64,000 bases of DNA from Aliivibrio sifiae. Lineage in GTDB: Bacteria > Pseudomonadota > Gammaproteobacteria > Enterobacterales > Vibrionaceae. Position numbers and translations under genes: made by a program. The stretch lies in contig NZ_MSCO01000002.1 in NCBI RefSeq assembly GCF_002954705.1, forward strand, positions 236,496 to 300,495, written 5' to 3'. The notes below the pieces were generated by a model. It saw nothing but the letters and a program-made list of their open reading frames with translations, was not told the origin of the DNA and ran no database searches. Shown piece after piece: positions 54,204 through 63,996 of the stretch (position 1 is the first letter of the stretch; the number at the start of each line of letters is the position of its first letter).

Positions 54204-55421
54204 ATGGCTGGTGTATTAGGAATGATTTTGGCTGGAGGTGAAGGCTCACGTCTTCGTCCATTAACAGAGTCACGTACAAAACCTGCAGTACCGTTTGGTG
54301 GTAGTTATCGTTTAATCGATTTTGCCTTAAACAATTTTGTAAATGCAGATTTAATGCGTATTTATGTATTAACTCAGTTTAAGTCACAATCACTATTTCA
54401 ACATATGAAAAAAGGTTGGAATGTAAACGGAATTACAGATCGCTTTATTGACCCTGTTCCTGCACAAATGCGTACAGGTAAACGTTGGTATGAAGGTACT
54501 GCGGATGCGATTTATCAAAACATTAGTTTTATTGAAGCGTCAGAACCTGAACATGTATGTATCTTTGGTTCTGATCATATTTATAAAATGGATATTCGAC
54601 AAATGCTTGATTTCCATAAGAAGAAGCAAGCAGCACTGACTGTTTCTGCACTTCGTATGCCTGCGAAAGACGCCAGTGGCTTTGGTGTTATTGAGGTAGA
54701 TGAACATGGAAAAATGATTGGCTTTGAAGAAAAACCAGCAACGCCAAAGTGCATTCCAGGACATCCAGGTATTGCTCTTGTTTCAATGGGTAATTATATC
54801 TTTGAATCTGAAAGCTTGTGCAAAGAGCTTAAGTACGACGCAGATCTTGCTGATTCATCACATGACTTTGGTAAAGATATCATTCCTAAGATGTTCCCTG
54901 AAGGAAATGTCTATGTTTATGATTTCAGTACTAACCATATTACGGGGGAAAAAGAAGAGGTATATTGGCGTGATGTAGGTACGATTGAATCGTACTGGGA
55001 AGCACATATGGATTTACTACAGAAAGATGCACCATTCTCTCTTTATAACCGTAAATGGCCGCTACATACTTATTATCCGCCACTTCCACCAGCTACATTT
55101 AGTGATTCAGATAATGGCCGAGTGCAAATTATTGATAGCTTAGTATGTGGTGGTAGTTATGTTCGTGGTTCTCGTATCGAGAAATCAGTTCTAGGTTTCC
55201 GTAGTAATATTGCTTCAGCGTGTGATATTAGCGAAAGTATTCTTTTAGGTGATGTAAAAATCGGTAAAGGTTGTGTTTTACGCCGAGTTATCATTGATAA
55301 AGGTGTAGATATTGCCCCTGGAACTGAAATTGGTGTTAATCTTCAAGAAGATAAGAAGAGATATCATGTTTCAGATAAGGGTATAGTCGTTATCCCTAAA
55401 GGAGAGAGAATTGGTTACTAA
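54204..55421 (+). CDS. glgC: Glucose-1-phosphate adenylyltransferase GlgC
   Basis: 405 residues. Makes ADP-glucose from glucose-1-phosphate and ATP, the committed step of glycogen synthesis. LAGGEGSRLRPLTESRTKPAVPFGG (about 9-33) is the nucleotide loop; GTADAIYQNISFIE, FGSDHIYKMD, IGFEEKPATP and a left-handed beta-helix C-terminus follow. Overlaps glgA by 11 bases. Confidence 0.96.
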   Translation: MAGVLGMILAGGEGSRLRPLTESRTKPAVPFGGSYRLIDFALNNFVNADLMRIYVLTQFKSQSLFQHMKKGWNVNGITDRFIDPVPAQMRTGKRWYEGTADAIYQNISFIEASEPEHVCIFGSDHIYKMDIRQMLDFHKKKQAALTVSALRMPAKDASGFGVIEVDEHGKMIGFEEKPATPKCIPGHPGIALVSMGNYIFESESLCKELKYDADLADSSHDFGKDIIPKMFPEGNVYVYDFSTNHITGEKEEVYWRDVGTIESYWEAHMDLLQKDAPFSLYNRKWPLHTYYPPLPPATFSDSDNGRVQIIDSLVCGGSYVRGSRIEKSVLGFRSNIASACDISESILLGDVKIGKGCVLRRVIIDKGVDIAPGTEIGVNLQEDKKRYHVSDKGIVVIPKGERIGY

Positions 55422-56859
55422 GACGCTTTCAATTTTATTTGTAGCATCTGAAGTTGAAGGGTTGATTAAGAGTGGAGGCTTGGCAGATGTTGCCAAGGCT
55501 CTGCCTAAGTCACTTAAAAAGTTAGGACATCAGGTTAATATCGCAATGCCTGCCTATAAGACGATTTCAGGTCGAGATGTTACTGATATCATACTGGAAA
55601 CAACATTAGAGCATTGGCCACATACGCCTTATAAAGTAAGAGCGCTAGAAGTGGATGGTATTTCTGTGTTTGGTATTGAGTGTGCTGAGTATTTTGACCG
55701 TGCGGAAATGTACGTTGAAAATAATCAAGCGTATTCTGATAATGGCGAACGATTTGCTTTTTTTAGTGCAGCTTGCCTAGATATGCTACCAAAACTTAAT
55801 GTTCAACCAGACATTATTCATGCGAATGATTGGCATACAGGGTTAGTTCCGTATCTACTGAAAAAACGTTACGAAAATGACGCTTTCTTTTCTCATACTC
55901 GTTCAGTTTTATCGGTCCATAATGCGGTGTTTAAAGGCATTTTTCATTATGATGAGATAGCATGTCTTGCTGAGTTTAAAGCGCATTATGTACCTGAAGC
56001 TGCTGTAAGTCATAGTCATATTAGTATGCTAAAAGCAGGAGTATTGTGTGCAGATAAAATAAATGCAGTCAGCCCAACTTATGCGAAAGAGCTGCTAACG
56101 GAGCTAGGCTCTCATGGTATGGCAAGTGATTTCCAAGCGAGAGAATCAGATCTATTTGGTATTCTAAATGGATGTGATTACAGTGAGTGGAGTCCTGAAA
56201 TTGATAGCTTCATTCCAAAACAGTTTAAAGCAAACCGTATTAGTATGGTTCGTGGCAAGAAGGCATGTAAATCTGCACTGCAAGAAGAAGTAAATTTACC
56301 TCAAAAAGAGGTAGCGATGTATGGAATGGTTTGTCGTTTAACGAATCAAAAAGGCATTCATTATCTATTACCTATTTTAGAGCAATTCTTAAATAATGAT
56401 GTTCAAGTTGTGATTGTCGGGACAGGCGATCCTGTTCTTGCTAACCAACTCGCAGAAATTGCGGCAATAAATAGTGATAAATTTGCTTTTGTAGAAGCGT
56501 ATAATAATAAGTTAGCGCATTGGGTTGAAGCTGCATCGGATTTCTTTTTGATGCCATCAGAGTTTGAACCGTGTGGATTGAATCAAATCTACAGTATGGC
56601 TTATGGCTCGCTTCCAATTGTTCGTGAAGTTGGTGGTCTTAAAGACAGTGTGACTGATTACGACAGTGATATTGATAATGCCACAGGCTTTAGTTTTAAA
56701 ACACCGGAGCCTGTAGAGTTGTTATTAGTATTAATGCGCTCTTTATTACTTTATAGCCAAAACCTAAATGAAATTAAGCGTGTGCAATTACATGCTATGA
56801 AGCAAAGTTTTAGTTGGGATGATGCGGCAAATAAATATGTTGAGATGTATTTATCTTAA
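55411..56859 (+). CDS. glgA: Glycogen synthase GlgA
   Basis: 482 residues from TTG 55411, preceded by GGAGAG inside the glgC end. GT5 family: KSGGLADVAKALPKSL, the ADP-glucose loop; HANDWHTGLVPYLL; SVHNAVFKGIF; FLMPSEFEPCGLNQIYSMAYGSLPIVREVGGLKDSV near the acceptor/donor site. Uses ADP-glucose from GlgC to extend glycogen. Confidence 0.95.
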   Translation: MVTKTLSILFVASEVEGLIKSGGLADVAKALPKSLKKLGHQVNIAMPAYKTISGRDVTDIILETTLEHWPHTPYKVRALEVDGISVFGIECAEYFDRAEMYVENNQAYSDNGERFAFFSAACLDMLPKLNVQPDIIHANDWHTGLVPYLLKKRYENDAFFSHTRSVLSVHNAVFKGIFHYDEIACLAEFKAHYVPEAAVSHSHISMLKAGVLCADKINAVSPTYAKELLTELGSHGMASDFQARESDLFGILNGCDYSEWSPEIDSFIPKQFKANRISMVRGKKACKSALQEEVNLPQKEVAMYGMVCRLTNQKGIHYLLPILEQFLNNDVQVVIVGTGDPVLANQLAEIAAINSDKFAFVEAYNNKLAHWVEAASDFFLMPSEFEPCGLNQIYSMAYGSLPIVREVGGLKDSVTDYDSDIDNATGFSFKTPEPVELLLVLMRSLLLYSQNLNEIKRVQLHAMKQSFSWDDAANKYVEMYLS

Positions 56860-56888
56860 ATCTTTAATTGCAACGTATGATGTATAAC

Positions 56889-56919
56889 AAAAGGAAAGGC
56901 ACTTTGTCTTTCCTTTTTT
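56889..56919 (+). terminator. Terminator after glgA
   Basis: AAAAGGAAAG / CTTTCCTTTT stem, 9-base loop, T tail. Confidence 0.85.
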
Positions 56920-56946
56920 ATTTTGACCTTGATAAGTTTACTAATC

Positions 56947-57141
56947 CAGGGCGAACGCATGAGTTATCATTCTGTTAATCGTTACACTTATTTAACTCAT
57001 AAAAATACTTACCAGCAAAAATAGAGGTTAATTCTTAATCAATTATTGGTGGTTAAGTGTGAATACAAAAACGCAGATTAGCTTCTATTTACATTTTCAA
57101 CTCGTTTCGTTAACAAAAATTCTACTCATGCGTTCGCCCTG
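56947..57141. mobile_element. 195-bp MITE with perfect 18-bp terminal inverted repeats
   Basis: CAGGGCGAACGCATGAGT at the left and its exact complement at the right. Flanked by direct repeats TTTACTAATC (10 bp; 11 with a preceding G, depending on the boundary chosen). No reading frame inside. CAGGG-type ends and 8-10 bp duplications recall the ISAs1 family, but the parent transposase is not in the window. Confidence 0.85.
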
Positions 57142-57240
57142 TTTACTAATCAGTATAGAGTATAATAAATTCTTGCTGAAATTGTATCTTACGCTTACTT
57201 GGGTATAGAATAACGCTCTTTACTGGCTAGGTATCGAATC

Positions 57241-57906
57241 GTGATTTCAAAACTACCTAAATGGGTCGAATACGGCACCTTTTTTCTAGCTCTCTTAGCT
57301 GGAATTACTAACTCAGTGGGCTTGCTGGGTTTTCAACATCAGTCAATTTCTCATCTTTCAGGGACGGCAACGTTACTCGGCACACAGTTGCTTAGTTTTA
57401 ATGAGGAAACATGGCACTTACTTTTTATTATATTTAGCTTCATTTTAGGATCTTCATTAAGCAGCCTTATTGTTGGGTGTACCGCGTTAAAATTAGGGCG
57501 CCGTTATAATTTTGCTTTAGTTATTGAAAGTCTATTACTTTTTACAGCGATGTTTGTATTGAATGAAGGTAGTCAATGGGGGCATTATTTCGCTTCTGCT
57601 GCATGTGGTTTACAGAATGGTTTAGTAACAACTTATAGCGGGGCAGTCGTCCGAACGACTCATGTTACTGGTGTGCTTACAGACTTAGGTATTATGTTAG
57701 GTATGAAACTAAAAGGTGAGCCAATTCATCATCGTCGTTTGGCATTGTACTTATTTATTGCACTTGGTTTTATTTTTGGCGGTGTCATTGGCGGCTATTT
57801 CTACCCCTCTTTAGGGATTAATACGCTAGCGATACCTGCTACATTATGTGCGTTACTGGCTCTTTCTTATTCGATTTATTTGTACCAACATAAAGATCAT
57901 CAATAA
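57241..57906 (+). CDS. DUF1275 (YoaK-like) membrane protein
   Basis: 221 residues from GTG 57241. About six helices; LAGITNSVGLLGFQHQSISHLSGTATLLG at the start and CGLQNGLVTTYSGAVVRTTHVTGVLTDLGIMLG in the middle are typical of DUF1275. Function is unknown in the family. The MITE ends 99 bases upstream, so it may affect this promoter. Confidence 0.85.
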   Translation: MISKLPKWVEYGTFFLALLAGITNSVGLLGFQHQSISHLSGTATLLGTQLLSFNEETWHLLFIIFSFILGSSLSSLIVGCTALKLGRRYNFALVIESLLLFTAMFVLNEGSQWGHYFASAACGLQNGLVTTYSGAVVRTTHVTGVLTDLGIMLGMKLKGEPIHHRRLALYLFIALGFIFGGVIGGYFYPSLGINTLAIPATLCALLALSYSIYLYQHKDHQ

Positions 57907-57955
57907 TACCAATTACATTAATGATCATCTAATTAGTTACATTAGATAATAAATC
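57905..57955. repeat. Degenerate copy of the ATACCAATC repeat family
   Basis: ATACCAATTACATTAATGATC followed by ATC-TAATTAGTTA parallels the left end of the element at 32260 (GATCATCCTAACTGGTTA). The right end is missing. Confidence 0.45.
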
Positions 57956-57962
57956 CCTAAAT

Positions 57963-57995
57963 AAAAAATGGCAGCTAATTTTATCTGCCATTTTT
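57963..57995. terminator. Bidirectional terminator between DUF1275 and sstT genes
   Basis: AAAAATGGCAG / CTGCCATTTTT, loop of 10 bases. Confidence 0.88.
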
Positions 57996-58016
57996 GATTT
58001 TATTTCTTAGTATTGA

Positions 58017-59261
58017 TTAAGAATTTGATGTTTGAACTAGTGGCTTATATGGATTGTCTGCTTTACGACAAGCAGCTGTAGTGAACAGAACATCAGTAGA
58101 GCTGTTTAGCGCTGTTTCTGCTGAATCCTGAACTACACCAATGATAAAACCGATAGCAACAACTTGCATTGCGACTTCGTTTGGAATACCAAATAGGCTA
58201 CATGCTAATGGGATAAGTAATAATGAACCGCCAGCAACACCAGATGCACCACATGCAGAAACAGCAGCAACGAGGCTAAGTAATAGAGCCGTTGGTAAAT
58301 CAACCGCAACGCCTGATGTATGTACTGCTGCAAGTGTAAGTACGGTAATTGTAATTGCAGCACCGGCCATGTTAATTGTCGCACCTAGTGGGATGGATAC
58401 AGAGTAAGTGTCTTTATGCAGATTTAAACGCTCACATAATGCCATGTTTACTGGAATGTTGGCTGCAGAGCTTCGAGTGAAGAATGCCGTTACACCACTT
58501 TCACGTAAGCATAAGAAAACAAGTGGGTATGGATTACGTTTTGTACGAATAAACACAATTAGTGGGTTTACAACTAACGCAATAATTGCCATTGAACCAA
58601 GTAGAACCGCGAGTAGGTGAGAGTAGCTTGCTAATGCATCAAAACCAGTCTCAGCAAAGGTACTTGCTACAAGACCAAAAATACCAATTGGAGCGAACCG
58701 GATAACGACCGTTACAATGTTTGAAATACAGTTTGAAAGGTCAATAAACACTTTTTTTGTTGCATCAGATGCAGAGTGTAGACCTAAACCAAGAGCAATC
58801 GCCCAGGCTAAGATACCAATAAAGTTGCCAGTCATTAAAGCATTGATTGGATTATCAATGATTTTGAATAATAAGGTATAAAGAACTTCCATAATGCCTT
58901 CAGGCGCACTATTGGTTGCAGCGTCAGTGACTAGAGATAAAGTGGTTGGAAAAATAAAACTCATAGTAACGGCAGTTAGTGACGCACAAAAAGTACCAAC
59001 CAAATATAAAACCACGACAGGTTTCATGTTTGAGTCTTGGCCTCGTTTTTGGTTAGCAATAGAGGATGCAACAAGAATGAATACAAGAATAGGAGCGACC
59101 GCTTTTAGGGCACTAACAAATAATTGACCAAAAAGACCAGCAGAAACAGCGGTTTCTGGTGATAGCGTGGCTAGTGCGACACCGGCGACAATACCAATTA
59201 AAATTTGTATAACGATGTTTGTATTCATCATACGAACGAGTAAAGGTTGGGCTTGCGGCAT
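58017..59261 (-). CDS. sstT: Serine/threonine:sodium symporter SstT
   Basis: 414 residues of the DAACS family, about eight helices and two re-entrant loops. [37 protein letters not shown] with the serine-rich loop, [20 protein letters not shown], and [18 protein letters not shown] at the end match SstT. Imports serine and threonine with sodium. Single-gene unit. Confidence 0.95.
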   Translation of the reverse strand: MPQAQPLLVRMMNTNIVIQILIGIVAGVALATLSPETAVSAGLFGQLFVSALKAVAPILVFILVASSIANQKRGQDSNMKPVVVLYLVGTFCASLTAVTMSFIFPTTLSLVTDAATNSAPEGIMEVLYTLLFKIIDNPINALMTGNFIGILAWAIALGLGLHSASDATKKVFIDLSNCISNIVTVVIRFAPIGIFGLVASTFAETGFDALASYSHLLAVLLGSMAIIALVVNPLIVFIRTKRNPYPLVFLCLRESGVTAFFTRSSAANIPVNMALCERLNLHKDTYSVSIPLGATINMAGAAITITVLTLAAVHTSGVAVDLPTALLLSLVAAVSACGASGVAGGSLLLIPLACSLFGIPNEVAMQVVAIGFIIGVVQDSAETALNSSTDVLFTTAACRKADNPYKPLVQTSNS

Positions 59262-59450
59262 ATTAAATTCCTTTAATTTAGTACAACATGCATCTTATCT
59301 GATGCTTATGCGAAAGATAGTAACATTATTGTCTATTTTTTTGCACTAACTTGTTAAAGACTTCTAGAAAAATGCCGATAATATATTAACGTGTTACAGA
59401 AATAATTGCTGGTGATAATATCGGCAATGACAATCAAATGAGTGATGATT

Positions 59451-60395
59451 ATGAGTGAAATGTTAAATAGTGTTGATCAGCGAACCCAACTCGTGGGTGA
59501 AAATAGATTGGAATTGTTGCTTTTTAAGCTAAACACCACTCAAATTTTTGCGATTAATGTTTTTAAAGTAAAAGAAATATTAAAAGTCCCTAAGTTAACT
59601 AAGCTGCCGGGCTCTCATTATCATATTTCTGGAGTTGCGAGTTTACGTGGTGAATCTGTGCCTGTTATTGATTTGCGTGGTGCTATTGGTATGAAGCCAA
59701 TGGGTAATGATGAAGAAAGCACCCTAATTGTTACTGAATATAATCGTACAACCCAAGGTTTTTTGGTTGGGCAAGTCCAGAATATTATTAATACCACATG
59801 GGCTGATATTCAGCCGCCACCAAAAACGGTAGGACGCCATAACTTTCTTACTGCAATTACTCAAGTTGAGATTGAACCAAATACCACGCGAATTGTTGAA
59901 ATTATTGATGTAGAAAAAGTATTAGCTGAGATTATTGAATACGATATTTCAATTTCTGAAGGTGTATTAAACCAAGAATTGGTTAGTCATATGCATGGGC
60001 GTAAAGTGCTTATCGTTGACGATTCAAGTACGGCACGAACTCAAGTCAGAAATACATTACAACAACTTGGTCTTGAAGTGATTGAGCGAAGTGATGGACG
60101 CCAAGCGCTTGATCTTTTAAAAGGGTGGTGTGATGAAGGTAAAGTGGTTAATGATGAGATTTTATTAATGATCACCGATGCTGAAATGCCAGAAATGGAT
60201 GGTTATAGACTGACTCATGAAATCAGAAATGATCCTAGAATGAATGATTTGTTTATTACGTTAAATACCTCGTTAAGTGGCAGTTTTAATGATGCAATGG
60301 TTCAAAAAGTAGGATGTGATCGTTTTATTTCTAAGTTTCAGCCTGATCTCATTGTCGGTGTTGTGCAGGAAAGGCTAGCTCAAATTATTTCGTAA
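59451..60395 (+). CDS. cheV: Chemotaxis coupling protein CheV
   Basis: 314 residues from ATG 59451 (GAGTG 7 bases upstream; GTG 59442 and ATG 59445 are alternatives). CheW-like domain about 15-160 (FKVKEILKVPKLTKLPGSHYHISGVASLRGESVPVIDL) and a receiver domain about 183-312 (VLIVDDSSTART, phospho-acceptor in MITDAEMPEMDGYRLT). Couples chemoreceptors to CheA with phosphorylation-dependent adaptation. Vibrios have several copies; no other chemotaxis gene is nearby. Confidence 0.93.
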   Translation: MSEMLNSVDQRTQLVGENRLELLLFKLNTTQIFAINVFKVKEILKVPKLTKLPGSHYHISGVASLRGESVPVIDLRGAIGMKPMGNDEESTLIVTEYNRTTQGFLVGQVQNIINTTWADIQPPPKTVGRHNFLTAITQVEIEPNTTRIVEIIDVEKVLAEIIEYDISISEGVLNQELVSHMHGRKVLIVDDSSTARTQVRNTLQQLGLEVIERSDGRQALDLLKGWCDEGKVVNDEILLMITDAEMPEMDGYRLTHEIRNDPRMNDLFITLNTSLSGSFNDAMVQKVGCDRFISKFQPDLIVGVVQERLAQIIS

Positions 60396-60685
60396 TCTTA
60401 TTCGTTTTATATCCTACGAAGTTATTTACATCATCATAATGTGGGTGAATCTATGCCGAATGTGATAATCTTGTTATTTCTTGGTGTGGATTTAATGGTT
60501 ATGTTACATTGATGCACTAAGAGCAAGACGCTTTGTCTTTTACACACCATGTTATAAGGTAGATTGTTCGTATATGATCTGGATTACATCCAAGCTAATA
60601 ATTACGCTGACGGTTTTAGCGTATAGAACATATCACAAAGGACGTGTAAAATCTGAAGCTGGGCTAGACTAGCTTAGTGGAGAAC
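60396..60685 (+). ncRNA. Possible small RNA upstream of a strong terminator (unproven)
   Basis: 290 bases after cheV without a reading frame of note. Small hairpins ACGCT...AGCGT (about 60611-60629) and GCTAGaCTAGC (about 60663-60673) precede the terminator at 60686. Could equally be a long cheV 3' end. Confidence 0.2.
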
Positions 60686-60714
60686 AAAAGGAGGCTTAAT
60701 TGCCTCCTTTTTTA
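60686..60714. terminator. Bidirectional terminator between cheV and glgX
   Basis: AAAAGGAGGC / GCCTCCTTTT, 6-base loop, T6. Confidence 0.9.
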
Positions 60715-60730
60715 TTGGTATAACCTTTCT

Positions 60731-62686
60731 TTATTCAGCATTAAATATGGCAATAGACAACGGCGATAGGCTGTAATCAAAAACAGCATGTTTTGGTGTT
60801 ATTTGAGTATGCTGGGTATTACACACTAAAGCCCAACGAGAATATTGTTTTGGATTTGGTAACTCAAAACGAGTCGGTATATTTGATTGGTTTATTAAGA
60901 TAAGTAATTCTTTAGTCCCATCATATATATTGAGATGAAGACATAAAGACTCAGCACCGTGCCAATTTGCATGAGTCATATTATTGCCTTCTGAGGTGTA
61001 CCAAGCGACTTTTTGCTTGGCTCTACTTGTGCCACTAAATGCATTAATGACTGGTACCATATGAGTTTGTCTTGCTTGTATCATCTCTGATAACCAGCGT
61101 TTAAACTCTAGAGCCGTTTTATCTAAATTCCAATTAACCCAACTAATATTACTGTCTTGACAGTAAGCATTGTTATTGCCTTGCTGACTGTGTGAGCAAG
61201 CATCTGCCGCTAAAAGATGAGGGATACCAAAACTAAATAGTAAAGTTGTCATCATATTACGTTTTTGCTTTTCACGCATGGCAATGATTCTTGGGTTATC
61301 CGTTGGACCCTCAATGCCATAGTTATCAGAGCGATTATCGCCATGCCCATCGCGGTTTTCTTCGCCATTGGAAAGGTTATGGCGCTCTTTGTAACTAACA
61401 AGATCTTGAAGTGTAAACCCATCATGATAACTGACATAATTAACAGGCAGTTTATGAGGCCAACGAGAGGCACTCACTAGATCGCGAGATCCCATTAAAC
61501 GCGTTGCTATCGATTTTAAGTAGTTCTGCTCACCACGCCAAAAACTTTTTGTTGTGTCGCGGTATTTATCGCTGCACTCATTCCAACCATCAGGAAACTG
61601 ACCGACTTGATAACCGTTAGGGCCTATATCCCATGGCTCTGCGATCAGTTTTATTTTTTGAAGAACAGGATCTTGGGCTACAGCTTTGAAGAAAGCGTTG
61701 TTCGGAGTAAATTGATCGTATTCACGGCCTAATGTTGCCGCTAAATCAAATCTGAATCCATCGATATGGTATTGTTCAACCCAATAACGCAGAGTATCCA
61801 TGACTAGATTTAGGCTTGGTTGATGAGTAATATCTAGCGTATTTCCACATCCAGTATAATTTGTATATTTACCGTGATGGTGCAAATAATAATCTTGGTC
61901 TAAGCCTTTTAGATTAAAGGTGACTCCGCCATCTCCACCTTCAGCAGTATGGTTATATACCACGTCGAGAATGACTTCGATATTGTTTTTATGAAGCTCT
62001 CTGATGGCTGTTTTTAATTCTGTGACAGCATCATTACGCGCATAACGTGGGTCGGGTGCCATAAATGAAATGGGGTTATAGCCCCAGTAGTTCACCATGT
62101 TCATTTCAAGTAAATGAGGCTCATGCATACAAGCAGCAACAGGAAGTAACTGAACGCTTGTAATACCTTGGTGTTTTAAGTGTGCGATGTTGGCAGGATC
62201 AGCCAACCCAAGGTAAGTTCCTCTTACTTTTTCATCTACTTTCGAATTTAATAGAGTAAACCCTTTTACGTGAGTTTCTAATAAAATGGTTTCGGAGCGA
62301 GGGACCTTTGGTCTTGATGTATCTTGCCAATCAAAAGAATCATCAACGACAAGAGATTGCGCTAAAGTCCAGCTTTGTTCCGCTGTATAAGGAACATTAT
62401 AATGAGGGGTATGTTTTAAGGCTTTACTGTATGGATCAAGTAAAAGTAGCTCTTCCTTCCCTTGAATTATTTTAAAACCATAAGCGGTGTCTTTAGTGAT
62501 ATTGTCAATGAAGGTATATTTAATTGAGCCATATTCTTCAGTGAATGGATGTTCTTTATGGGTCCCATCTTCATTAAATATAATTAATGAGAGAGGAAAT
62601 GAAGACGAATGATGGACTGAAAAATTACATCCACCGGGAGTTAATGTCGCCCCTAGAGGGTACGGGAAAGCATGATGTGTGTTCAC
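60731..62686 (-). CDS. glgX: Glycogen debranching enzyme GlgX
   Basis: 652 residues from GTG 62686 (AGAGGAA 4 bases before it); the longer frame from 62722 crosses the malK terminator. CBM48 at the N-terminus (YPLGATLTPGGCNFSVHH), then GH13 isoamylase-type: EVILDVVYNHTAEG, DGFRFDLAATLGR with nucleophile Asp, IAEPWDIG with acid Glu, NYVSYHDGFTLQDLVSY. Cuts alpha-1,6 branches of limit dextrins. Downstream of malK in the same direction. Confidence 0.92.
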   Translation of the reverse strand: MNTHHAFPYPLGATLTPGGCNFSVHHSSSFPLSLIIFNEDGTHKEHPFTEEYGSIKYTFIDNITKDTAYGFKIIQGKEELLLLDPYSKALKHTPHYNVPYTAEQSWTLAQSLVVDDSFDWQDTSRPKVPRSETILLETHVKGFTLLNSKVDEKVRGTYLGLADPANIAHLKHQGITSVQLLPVAACMHEPHLLEMNMVNYWGYNPISFMAPDPRYARNDAVTELKTAIRELHKNNIEVILDVVYNHTAEGGDGGVTFNLKGLDQDYYLHHHGKYTNYTGCGNTLDITHQPSLNLVMDTLRYWVEQYHIDGFRFDLAATLGREYDQFTPNNAFFKAVAQDPVLQKIKLIAEPWDIGPNGYQVGQFPDGWNECSDKYRDTTKSFWRGEQNYLKSIATRLMGSRDLVSASRWPHKLPVNYVSYHDGFTLQDLVSYKERHNLSNGEENRDGHGDNRSDNYGIEGPTDNPRIIAMREKQKRNMMTTLLFSFGIPHLLAADACSHSQQGNNNAYCQDSNISWVNWNLDKTALEFKRWLSEMIQARQTHMVPVINAFSGTSRAKQKVAWYTSEGNNMTHANWHGAESLCLHLNIYDGTKELLILINQSNIPTRFELPNPKQYSRWALVCNTQHTQITPKHAVFDYSLSPLSIAIFNAE

Positions 62687-62711
62687 AATATTCCTCTTAC
62701 TGAATAAACAA

Positions 62712-62740
62712 CAAAACCCCAATTCATTGTTGGGCTTTTT
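62712..62740 (-). terminator. Terminator or attenuator between malK and glgX
   Basis: On the minus strand GCCCAA, loop, TTGGGG then TTTTGTTG; 20-48 bases after the malK stop and just before the glgX start. Would reduce read-through into glgX. Confidence 0.65.
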
Positions 62741-62759
62741 TATAAATGAGTAATGTCAG

Positions 62760-63869
62760 TTAAGCGCCAGCTTCTTTATAGAGCCTTTGGCATGCTTTTC
62801 CATCACCATGGAATAAATGGCAACGGTGTGCAGGTATTCCCACAGAGAAGGCGTCACCAGCCTCAATTAATGCAGTATCAGGGACACGGTATATCATATC
62901 GGCATCGGCATCTTCAATTGTTAAATAAATTTGTGTTTCATATCCCAATTTTTCAACAACAAGCACTTCGCCTTTAATTACGGTATCTCCATTTTCGGCA
63001 GAGACTAAGTGTTCAGGGCGTATGCCTAGTGACATTCTTTCTCCACGAGTGACGTGCGTACCATCAACAGGAACCCAGAATGAAGTTCCATTTTTGAATT
63101 GTACTTTTACTTGATCTTTTTCAACATCTTCGATGAATACACTAATAAAATTCATTTTTGGAGACCCAATAAATCCAGCGACAAAGCGGTTTTTTGGGTA
63201 ATGATACAACTCTAATGGAGCACCAACTTGAGAAACATAACCGCCATCTAGCACGACAATTTTTTCAGCCATTGTCATTGCTTCAACCTGATCATGAGTA
63301 ACATAAATCATGGTGCAGTTTAGTTTTTTATGAAGCTTAGCGATTTCGATACGCATTTGCACTCGTAATGCGGCATCTAAGTTAGATAAAGGCTCGTCAA
63401 GAAGAAAAACGTCTGGTTGAGACACCAGAGTACGGCCAATAGCCACACGTTGACGTTGCCCTCCAGAAAGCGCTTTTGGTTGGCGTTCTAATAAGTGACC
63501 AAGTTGCAGGATATCAGCCGCGTGATCGACGCGTTTTTTGATCTCGGCTTTGTCGGCTTTAGCGAGTTTAAGACCAAACGACATGTTATCGAATAAGTTT
63601 AAATGTGGATAAAGCGCATATGATTGGAAGACCATACCAACACCACGTTTAGAAGGCTCAACATCATTCATGCGTTTGTCACCCATGTATAAATCGCCTG
63701 ATGTAATGTCTTCTAAGCCAGCAATACAACGTAATAACGTTGATTTACCGCAACCTGATGGACCAACAAATACAACAAACTCACCTGAGTTGATTTCTAA
63801 ATCTACATTTTTCGATATTTTAACGTCGCCATAGGATTTGCAAACGTTGCGTAAAGTGACACTCGTCAT
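62760..63869 (-). CDS. malK: Maltose/maltodextrin ABC transporter ATPase MalK
   Basis: 369 residues from ATG 63869 (GAGGA upstream); an ATG at 63878 overlaps that site. Walker [10 protein letters not shown] (about 36-44), signature LSGGQRQR, Walker [12 protein letters not shown], His switch YVTHDQVEA, then the C-terminal regulatory OB domains (RPEHL). Powers maltodextrin import with MalFGE; in E. coli it also restrains MalT. malE is expected to diverge just beyond the window end. Confidence 0.95.
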   Translation of the reverse strand: MTSVTLRNVCKSYGDVKISKNVDLEINSGEFVVFVGPSGCGKSTLLRCIAGLEDITSGDLYMGDKRMNDVEPSKRGVGMVFQSYALYPHLNLFDNMSFGLKLAKADKAEIKKRVDHAADILQLGHLLERQPKALSGGQRQRVAIGRTLVSQPDVFLLDEPLSNLDAALRVQMRIEIAKLHKKLNCTMIYVTHDQVEAMTMAEKIVVLDGGYVSQVGAPLELYHYPKNRFVAGFIGSPKMNFISVFIEDVEKDQVKVQFKNGTSFWVPVDGTHVTRGERMSLGIRPEHLVSAENGDTVIKGEVLVVEKLGYETQIYLTIEDADADMIYRVPDTALIEAGDAFSVGIPAHRCHLFHGDGKACQRLYKEAGA

Positions 63870-63950
63870 TGTGTCCATCCTCTATTTTAATTTTAAATAA
63901 TAGTAGCTATTCGCTTTATGGTGCCATTCTTCAGTAAAAAGGGCATTACG

Positions 63951-63996
63951 TCATCCTCCTCCTCCCTCTTTTTTTTGGGGGAGTAGGGGGGAGGAG
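63951..63996. promoter_or_regulatory. MalT-box cluster upstream of malK
   Basis: TCATCCTCCTCCTCCCTC (63951-63968; boxes on the minus strand) and GGGGAGGAG (63988-63996) on the plus strand. The arrangement fits a shared malK/malE control region cut by the window end. Confidence 0.75.

Noticed and set aside
63969-63981. T8-G5 run at the window end as a variable promoter tract
   Set aside because: It is flanked by MalT boxes and the downstream gene is out of view, so nothing supports variation.
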